Positions 59,093 to 64,000 of a stretch of 64,000 nt of DNA are shown piece after piece. How positions within the stretch are numbered: position 1 is the first letter of the stretch; every line of letters starts with the position of its first letter. Both the position numbers and the translations under genes were made by a program. A model generated the notes under the pieces. The model was not told where the DNA came from, searched no databases, and saw only the letters and a list, made by a program, of their open reading frames with translations. Source of the stretch: an uncultured Aquimonas sp. (GTDB lineage: Bacteria; Pseudomonadota; Gammaproteobacteria; Xanthomonadales; Xanthomonadaceae); contig NZ_CALART010000029.1 in the NCBI RefSeq assembly GCF_937888285.1, forward strand, positions 62,001-126,000, in the 5' to 3' direction.

Positions 59093-59853
59093 GGGGAACC
59101 GCGATCCTAGTGGCCTCGTCGATCTGCGACGCCTGCCATTACTACCGTCTGTTCCAGAACACCAACTTCGGCAAGTACGTGGGCCTCGACACGACCAACG
59201 AGCCGAACCACAACGCGATCTCTCAAGAGCTCAAGGATAGCGACGAGCGCTACAAGTTCGACACCTACACCAAGCACGTTCTGGCGCAAGGCCAGACGAC
59301 CACGCAGTACGAGACGGAGATGAAGCGGCGCTTCATGGATGAGCCTGCCAATCTCAAGCTGCTGATCGTGGTGAGCAAGCTGCTGACCGGCTTCGACGCG
59401 CCGAGTTGCACCTACATCTACCTCGACAACGAGTTGCGGGACCACAACCTGTTCCAGGCCATCTGCCGCACCAATCGCCTGGACGGCGAGGACAAGGACT
59501 ACGGCCACATCGTCGATTACAAGGAGCTGTTCGGGAAGGTGCAGGACGCGATCGCCGTGTACACCGCGGACGAGCTCGACATCGAGGCCTGCGGCGAGGG
59601 GTCGAACGTCGAGATCAAGGATTGGCTGAAAGAGGGAAGGGCCAAGCTGGACGCCGCCCGTGAGGCGATTGGTTACCTCTGCGACCAAGTGCTTCCGCCT
59701 CGGAGCATCGAGCAGTTCATCCACTACTTCTGTGGCTCTGCCGCGGACCCCTCGGCGCTGGAGACGACCGAGCCGCTGCGCATCGAGTTCTACAAGGCGG
59801 TGGCGGCCTCGGAGGTGTTCCGGTCCGGCAGTCGGCACCCTCGAACGTACTGA
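59093..59853 (+). pseudogene. Type I restriction HsdR fragment (C-terminal helicase part)
   Basis: From about 59107 the frame encodes HsdR helicase lobe 2: SICDACHYYRLFQNTNFGKY, EPNHNAISQELKDSDERYKF, LIVVSKLLTGFDAPSCTYIY, LFQAICRTNRLDGEDKDYGH. It continues to IHYFCGSAADPSALETTEPL and stops at 59853. The nuclease and first helicase lobe are missing, and no HsdM/HsdS genes are near. The upstream part of the open frame is repeat R1, not HsdR. It is a truncated relic joined to an att remnant. Confidence 0.85.
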
Positions 59854-59876
59854 CGTTCTGAGGTGAACCGGTTTCA

Positions 59877-59902
59877 CGCAGCAGCTCTGGCTCTCTGCTG
59901 CG
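59877..59902. terminator. Stem-loop between HsdR relic and AbiE operon
   Basis: CGCAGCAG / CTGCTGCG form a perfect 8-bp stem with a 10-nt loop between convergent 3' ends. No strong T-run follows, so terminator function is tentative. Confidence 0.35.
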
Positions 59903-59965
59903 ACCCGGATCACGTGACCCTGGGGTGTGGGTGATCGACCCGACTCCGGATGTTGCTTCGTTGCT

Positions 59966-60889
59966 TTATGTTGCGAACCGTGTCAGTGCCGTGACGAGAT
60001 TCCGATAGTCCGACTCGCGCTTCTCGGGTGTTCGCCTTGCAAGGTTCTGGAGCTTGCGTCGCACACCCGGCATTTCCACGGCATGAGGCAGTCCAATCAG
60101 ATCGAACACTGGAGCCTCTTGCTCGACCGAGAGCAAGAACTCGCGCGCGGTGTCATCCATCAGCTCTCGAACTCGAGCCAGGAGACGGTGCCGAACCTCA
60201 AGCAACCACTCCACTGTCACCGGCTCGCGCGTCATGCCATGGAACTGGCTGTCGAATACTGCGGCGAAGTCTCTCGGCTCGCTGGGGGCGAGCATATCCG
60301 CCGCTGGCTTCGGGCTGGCGGTTAGGTAGACCAGAAAGGTTCGCCACAGGGCCGCGTCGATGCCCGTGTTGTCGAGAAGCATGCCGATGTCGAACAAATC
60401 ACGCGGGTGTTGGCGCGACAACGCCGCCGCCAGCTTGCCTGCATAGAGATCGGCAAAGCTCAGCACCTGGATTTGCGCTGAGCCGAACTGGCGCTCGACG
60501 GCTGGCCGCAAATCCATGCGGCGGACGGGATGCACGGTGCCGCGCATCACTGGTGTCGTCTCGATCTGCACCTGCGAGCGCCCGCGGCTGGCGATGAGTC
60601 GGCTCATCGTTCTTGCGCCTTCCGCAGCAGACGTACGAACCTGTAATCGCAAGGGCGGTGCCGAGAGCCGCTTGGCAATCTGGGACAGCGCCTCTTCGAT
60701 CTGTGCCGCGTCCGTGTCGAAATCCTGCATCGGCAGCCAAGTGAGGTCGATGTCGACTGAAAGACGTGGGAGGTCGTGTTCGAACAAATTGATCGCGGTC
60801 CCGCCCTTCAGAGCGAACTGCGGCTCGGAATCCAGATAGGGAAGGATCGAGACCAGTAGGGCGACTCGCTCGGCATAACGCTTATCCAA
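59966..60889 (-). CDS. abiEii: AbiEii/AbiGii-type nucleotidyltransferase toxin
   Basis: The 307-residue protein starts at a TTG (60889) with GGGAGAG upstream. It carries the nucleotidyltransferase motif FALKGGTAINLFEHDL, then LSVDIDLTW (the DxD metal pair), and AGKLAAALSRQHPRDLFDIG later. AbiEii toxins add nucleotides to tRNA acceptor stems or similar and cause abortive infection. It overlaps the AbiEi gene by 8 bp, giving a coupled type IV system. The unit sits in the 2.9-kb right-end segment. Confidence 0.9.
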   Translation of the reverse strand: MDKRYAERVALLVSILPYLDSEPQFALKGGTAINLFEHDLPRLSVDIDLTWLPMQDFDTDAAQIEEALSQIAKRLSAPPLRLQVRTSAAEGARTMSRLIASRGRSQVQIETTPVMRGTVHPVRRMDLRPAVERQFGSAQIQVLSFADLYAGKLAAALSRQHPRDLFDIGMLLDNTGIDAALWRTFLVYLTASPKPAADMLAPSEPRDFAAVFDSQFHGMTREPVTVEWLLEVRHRLLARVRELMDDTAREFLLSVEQEAPVFDLIGLPHAVEMPGVRRKLQNLARRTPEKRESDYRNLVTALTRFAT

Positions 60890-61703
60890 GTTGCTCTCCC
60901 AGATCCGCCGGAAGCGTGATCAGATACTTGGGATGAAGCCGTCCTCCACGAACGAGGACACGCTTACCGCTTCCAAGATCCAGGCCTGCAAGCGCGATGC
61001 GCTGAAGCCACGCATGTTGGTGTCGCTCGGCAAGCGCCAGGAACAATCGCTTGGCTTTGACGCTGCGGCATCTCTGCAACATCCGGCTCACGAGGTCCGG
61101 ACGCAGCCCTGCAAGCCCCTGTATGACTGCATCGGCTTCATAGACGAGCGACGCTGTCGGCTTGTCATCACATAGCTCGAAAATGGCTCGCTCTGGGGCG
61201 GCCATGACGACGTCGCCAACCATGTTCGAGTCCGTCTGACGCTCCAGGCCCTCGTCATAAAGACGCTCGCCTTCGGTTGCGTCCTCGAAGCTTAGATCGG
61301 TCGGATCGAAGGGGCCCCGCCCGTTGTGCAAAAGCGGCTCTGTCAGCTGGAGCTGCTTTGCCCATCCAGGTAGGCGATCGGCTCCGTAGACGTCGACCCT
61401 GGTGGTGCCTCCCAGGCGCAGATAGTGCTCATGCCCTTGCCATGCCAAAGCGAAGCGTCCGCCGACATGGATCCGCATGCGTTCGCTTTGCTGGAGCGTG
61501 CGCAGCACGCCATCCCAGCTAGGCTTGCTGCGAGGGAGTGCGTAAACGCCTCGGGCCGGGGACTGCAGCCAGCCGCTCTGAACGTACCGCGCGACGAGAC
61601 TGCTCGAGTAGCCGTTGGCGCGCAGCCAGCGGGCAGACACCAGACTGGCCTCGTTGAGTCCTTGGAGCAGAAGGTTTAGTTTGGATCGTTTTTGCTCACC
61701 CAT
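60882..61703 (-). CDS. abiEi: AbiEi-type antitoxin/regulator
   Basis: The 273-residue product starts MGEQKRSKLNLLLQGLNEAS at 61703; an extension to 61739 is possible but overlaps the palindrome. The N-terminus is a winged helix (SARWLRANGYSSSLVARYVQ, SGWLQSPARGVYALPR). The C-terminal domain (DVVMAAPERAIFELCDDKPT, LVLR-like end) is the AbiEi_3-type antitoxin part. AbiEi represses its operon through inverted repeats upstream. It overlaps abiEii by 8 bp. Confidence 0.88.
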   Translation of the reverse strand: MGEQKRSKLNLLLQGLNEASLVSARWLRANGYSSSLVARYVQSGWLQSPARGVYALPRSKPSWDGVLRTLQQSERMRIHVGGRFALAWQGHEHYLRLGGTTRVDVYGADRLPGWAKQLQLTEPLLHNGRGPFDPTDLSFEDATEGERLYDEGLERQTDSNMVGDVVMAAPERAIFELCDDKPTASLVYEADAVIQGLAGLRPDLVSRMLQRCRSVKAKRLFLALAERHQHAWLQRIALAGLDLGSGKRVLVRGGRLHPKYLITLPADLGEQLG

Positions 61704-61714
61704 AGTGGGCAAAG

Positions 61715-61727
61715 TATCTTCAAGATA
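61715..61727. promoter_or_regulatory. AbiEi operator-like palindrome
   Basis: TATCTT-C-AAGATA is a perfect 6+1+6 palindrome 12 bp upstream of the abiEi start. AbiEi-type antitoxins negatively autoregulate by binding inverted repeats at the promoter, so this is a likely operator. Confidence 0.6.
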
Positions 61728-61743
61728 AACCGAACACAAGGCC

Positions 61744-61999
61744 GGGCGCCAACGGATCCGGTTCGCTACCCTGTCTCTGGGGCCGCCTTATGCGGCGCGC
61801 AGTCATGAGAAAGCGGCTCGCTTCAGGCGCGCCGGATGCAGCGCAGGCGTGCTCTGAATCGACCGTCCGAGGGGGCGCGTAGCCACCCAATTCAGGTCCC
61901 ATTTAGGCCGAAAAAAGTTGGGGATTTCGTGGGGGTAGCAAGCGAATCCGACCCGCCGCAAGCCATTTAAATCAACAGCCTGAGGTGGAGATTCGAGTC
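61744..61999. repeat. Right-end repeat R2 (outer copy)
   Basis: These 256 bp match R1 (58832-59087) and lead straight into attR. The last 8 bp are the first bases of the 23-bp att core. No gene is visible; the open frame here is a shadow of the same repeat. Confidence 0.85.
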
Positions 62000-62014
62000 C
62001 ACCCATAGCCACCA
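61992..62014 (+). repeat. attR core: 23-bp tRNA 3'-end repeat
   Basis: This is an exact copy of 11313-11335 (T arm to CCA of tRNA-Met). The surrounding tRNA is absent, so it is the island's right boundary and not a functional tRNA. Confidence 0.95.
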
Positions 62015-62020
62015 CACTCA

Positions 62021-62046
62021 AGCCCGCGATTTCGCGGGCTTTTTTG
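62021..62046 (+). terminator. Displaced native tRNA-Met terminator
   Basis: AGCCCGCGA / TCGCGGGCT is a perfect 9-bp stem followed by a T-run, 6 bp past attR. Its position relative to the att core suggests it was the original terminator of tRNA-Met before insertion. It also lies downstream of the sugar dehydrogenase gene on the other strand. Confidence 0.8.
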
Positions 62047-62071
62047 TGCGCGAATGCTGGCGGTGGGGGGC

Positions 62072-63184
62072 TTACTCCGCGGGCGACAGCCGCAGCAGGC
62101 GCGCCTTGGCGCCGTCGGTGAGCAGCAGCACGCGGCCCTGGTCGTCCACGCGCACGTCGCGCAGGCGTTCGCCGAGTTCTCGCAGCAGCACCTGTTCTTC
62201 CAGCACGCGGCCGTCCGTGTCCAGCCGCAGCCGATGCAGCGCGCGACCGGCGAGGGCGGTGACCAGCAGGTCGTTCTGCCACTGCGCGAATGCGGCGCCG
62301 CGGTAGACCGCCAGCGCGGACGGGGCGATCGAAGGCGTCCAGCCGTGCACCGGTTCCTGCATTCCCGGGTAGCGGGTGAAGGGGCTGATCTGGGCGCCGC
62401 TGTAGTCGAGGCCGGCAGTGGCGACCGGCCAGCCGTAGTTTTCGCCGCGCTCGATCCGGTTCAGCTCGTCGCCCCCACGCGGGCCGTGCTCATGCGACCA
62501 CAGGATCGAACGCGCCGCATCGACCGCGATGCCCTGCACGTTGCGGTGGCCGAGGCTGTAGATCTCCGGCAGGGCGCCATCGCGACCGACGAAGGGGTTG
62601 TCCGCCGGCACGCTGCCGTCGGGGTTCACCCGCACGATCTTGCCGAGGTGGCTGGCGGGATCCTGCGCGGCCTCGCGCAGGCTGAAGCCATCGCCAAGCG
62701 TCAGCACGAGGCTGCGGTCGGCGAGCTGGGCCATGCGTCCGCCGAAGTGGGCGTCGGTCGGCTTGTCGGGGCGGGCGACGAAGATCTCGCGCAGATCCTG
62801 CAGGCCTGCCTCGCCGAGCGTGGCGCGCGCCAGGCGGGTGCCGTTGGCGTGGCGGCTGCCGGCGGCATAGCTCAGATAGAGCGTTCGGTTGTTCGCGAAC
62901 TCGCGGTCCGGCAGCACCTCCAGCAGTCCCCCCTGGCCGGCAAAGCGGACCTCGGGGACGCCCGCCAGCGGCGCCGAAAGTCCTTCCGACGTCCACAGCC
63001 GCAGACGCCCGGGGCGCTCGCTGATCAGCAGCCGGCCGTCCGGCAGCGCGGCGACCGACGAGGGGAATTCCAGCCCCTCGGCCAGTGTTTCGATCCGGTA
63101 CTCAGTAGCAGCCGAGGCCAGCGGGGCTGCCGCCAGAAGGAGACACAGCAGGCGGGGGGCAGGGCACATGCGCGGGCTCATCAA
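62072..63184 (-). CDS. PQQ-type soluble aldose sugar dehydrogenase (YliI/Asd-like)
   Basis: The 370-residue protein begins with a signal peptide (RLLCLLLAAAPLASAA), so it is periplasmic. The six-bladed propeller motifs are visible: LPDGRLLISERPGRLRL, LTLGDGFSLREAAQDPASHL, GKIVRVNPDGSVPADNPF, YSLGHRNVQGIAVD and WSHEHGPRGGDELNRIERGE. The family oxidises aldoses with PQQ and Ca2+. Two start codons are adjacent (63184, 63181). It is the first backbone gene right of the island and is intact. Confidence 0.9.
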   Translation of the reverse strand: MMSPRMCPAPRLLCLLLAAAPLASAATEYRIETLAEGLEFPSSVAALPDGRLLISERPGRLRLWTSEGLSAPLAGVPEVRFAGQGGLLEVLPDREFANNRTLYLSYAAGSRHANGTRLARATLGEAGLQDLREIFVARPDKPTDAHFGGRMAQLADRSLVLTLGDGFSLREAAQDPASHLGKIVRVNPDGSVPADNPFVGRDGALPEIYSLGHRNVQGIAVDAARSILWSHEHGPRGGDELNRIERGENYGWPVATAGLDYSGAQISPFTRYPGMQEPVHGWTPSIAPSALAVYRGAAFAQWQNDLLVTALAGRALHRLRLDTDGRVLEEQVLLRELGERLRDVRVDDQGRVLLLTDGAKARLLRLSPAE

Positions 63185-63252
63185 TCGAAGGACCTATCAG
63201 CATAGCCATGCCCGACATCAGCGGCGTGCAGGCCGCCGGTTCCTGCATCGCT

Positions 63253-63921
63253 TCAGTCAGGGCGCAGCTGCGAGGGCCGCGTCGCCAGGCCCCGGCGCCA
63301 CAGCACCGCGAACTCCAGCAGTTCGCGGGAGTCGCGCAGCGCCAGCTTGTCCTTGATCTGGGCGCGGTAGTGCTCGACGGTCTTGACCGATAGACCGAGC
63401 ACCGCGGCGATCTCGCGCGGTGCTTCGCCGGCGCCGAGGCGGCTGAACACCTCCTGCTCGCGCGCGCTCAAGCCGAGCGCGGCAGGTCGGCCGCCGAGGC
63501 GCAGGGCGCAGGCGTCGCTTGCGCAGTGATGGGCGGAGGCGAGTGGACAGTCGAGGGCGCAGTCGAGGGCGCGTCTGAGCCCTGCCTCGTCCGCGCCTTC
63601 CCACAGCTGGGCGCAGGCGGACACGGTCGTGGGCGGTCGACCGACCACGTCGTGGCGGGCGGGCCCCACCAGCAGCAGGCGTGGCAGCTGTTCCGGCGGC
63701 AGGCCAGCGCGCGCCAGCAGCTCCGGTTCGGCCAGCAGAAGCTGTGGACGCAGCTGCGGCAGTCGCTCGCGCAAGGCCGCAGGGTCGCTTACCGCCTCCA
63801 GCACAACATCAGGGTAGCGTTCGAGCAGCCAGTCCAGCAGGCCGCGGCGCAGCAGCGGCCGCGCCACCGCGAGCAGCACGCGCTGGGCCGCCAAGGGCTT
63901 GCCTTCACCAGGGCTCATCAC
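63253..63921 (-). CDS. LuxR-family regulator with degenerate receiver
   Basis: The 222-residue protein ends with a full LuxR helix-turn-helix (LGLSAREQEVFSRLGAGEAP, REIAAVLGLSVKTVEHYRAQ). The N-terminal ~120 residues have receiver-like layout (VLLAVARPLLRRGLLDWLLE), but the phospho-Asp site is replaced (LRPQLLLAEPELLARAG), so phosphorylation is unlikely. The middle has a short cysteine/histidine-rich stretch (CALDCPLASAHHCASDACAL). It probably acts as a stand-alone transcription factor. It lies 68 bp upstream of the sugar dehydrogenase on the same strand. Confidence 0.85.
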   Translation of the reverse strand: MMSPGEGKPLAAQRVLLAVARPLLRRGLLDWLLERYPDVVLEAVSDPAALRERLPQLRPQLLLAEPELLARAGLPPEQLPRLLLVGPARHDVVGRPPTTVSACAQLWEGADEAGLRRALDCALDCPLASAHHCASDACALRLGGRPAALGLSAREQEVFSRLGAGEAPREIAAVLGLSVKTVEHYRAQIKDKLALRDSRELLEFAVLWRRGLATRPSQLRPD

Positions 63922-64000
63922 GAATTCTCCACGACGCCAGCGCGCGAGTCTGGCCGGCGCCGCGCTGGGCCGCTGCGAGTTGGATCAAATCCGGGCTTGG

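Larger units (their letters stand above)
11313..62014. mobile_element. Genomic island (~50.7 kb) in tRNA-Met, composite defence island
   Basis: The boundaries are the perfect 23-bp tRNA 3'-end repeats at 11313-11335 and 61992-62014. Inside are a P4-type integrase next to attL, an AlpA-like regulator, a second recombinase-like gene, a ParM-like actin, many defence-type operons and four toxin-antitoxin type units. No relaxase, type IV secretion or capsid genes are visible, so it is not recognisable as a self-transmissible ICE or an intact prophage. It may be mobilised by helpers or maintained mainly by its toxin-antitoxin units. The native tRNA terminator has been pushed to 62021, right of the island. 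An internal repeat at 58832-59087 shows the island is composite. Confidence 0.92.

Noticed and set aside
58786..59100. N-terminal part of the open frame leading into the HsdR fragment
   Set aside because: This part is repeat R1, also found at 61744-61999, so it is not HsdR coding sequence.
61992..62014. A second tRNA-Met gene
   Set aside because: Only the 3' end (23 bp) is present; no D arm or anticodon arm precedes it.
11313..62014. ICE or prophage identity for the island
   Set aside because: No relaxase, coupling protein, type IV secretion, terminase or capsid genes were recognised.
1..64000. CRISPR arrays and rRNA genes
   Set aside because: No regularly spaced repeats with unique spacers, and no rRNA-like sequence, were seen while reading the window.

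Overview
The window is high-GC bacterial chromosome. The flanking housekeeping genes (parB end, nudC, erpA, a bactofilin, a DUF6776-like gene, bfr/bfd, rppH) and the short 'tcgtcatccccgcgaa'-type dispersed repeat fit a gammaproteobacterium of the Xanthomonadales/Lysobacterales type. That placement is inference from gene content and codon bias, not a database match. LAYOUT. 1-11335 is chromosomal backbone: parB C-terminus; a leftward run DUF6776-nudC; a DUF4126 membrane protein; a signalling pair (degenerate REC/GGDEF/EAL protein followed 2 bp later by a hybrid histidine kinase); bfr, bfd, rppH; and an elongator tRNA-Met(CAU). 11313-62014 is a ~50.7 kb genomic island inserted in the 3' end of that tRNA. 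A perfect 23-bp repeat of the tRNA 3' end bounds it, and a P4-type integrase sits just inside the left end. 62015-64000 returns to backbone: the displaced terminator, a PQQ-type sugar dehydrogenase and a LuxR-type regulator. ISLAND. 11.5-17.1 kb holds maintenance genes: integrase, AlpA-like regulator, a second tyrosine-recombinase-like protein translationally coupled to a ParM-like actin, and about 1 kb with no convincing gene. 17.4-20.6 kb holds an ADP-ribosylglycohydrolase and small orphan genes, one with a HEPN-type RxxxxH motif. 20.3-27.3 kb is two divergent operons around a WYL-type regulator. The leftward one is a tandem-AAA ATPase, a predicted lipoprotein and two unknowns; the rightward one is the WYL regulator, a PD-(D/E)xK-like protein and a DUF2779 nuclease. 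A perfect 9-bp inverted repeat lies between them. 27.5-33.5 kb is a three-gene coupled module: an unknown protein, a PLD/TDP1-like protein with two HxK...N motifs, and an SNF2 helicase. 33.8-54.2 kb is a seven-gene leftward operon: a 1780-aa DUF1998 helicase with a C-terminal nuclease, an SNF2-type helicase, an Eco57I-like methyltransferase, a DUF4209-like HEPN protein, a DUF262 protein, an SF1 helicase-nuclease and an HNH nuclease. 54.2-61.7 kb holds toxin-antitoxin type units (HipBA, HTH/PIN, Fic, AbiE) and an HsdR fragment. HOW IT WORKS TOGETHER. The island looks like a composite anti-phage defence island. The seven-gene operon combines DISARM/Druantia-like parts (DUF1998 helicase, SNF2 helicase, adenine methylase) with extra nuclease modules, and it is the best candidate for a poorly described system. 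The PLD/TDP1-SNF2 module and the WYL/AAA locus are further candidates. A 256-bp duplication at the right end, each copy ending at the att core, indicates tandem accretion: a ~2.9-kb unit carrying AbiE and an HsdR relic is a second element remnant stacked at the same tRNA site.
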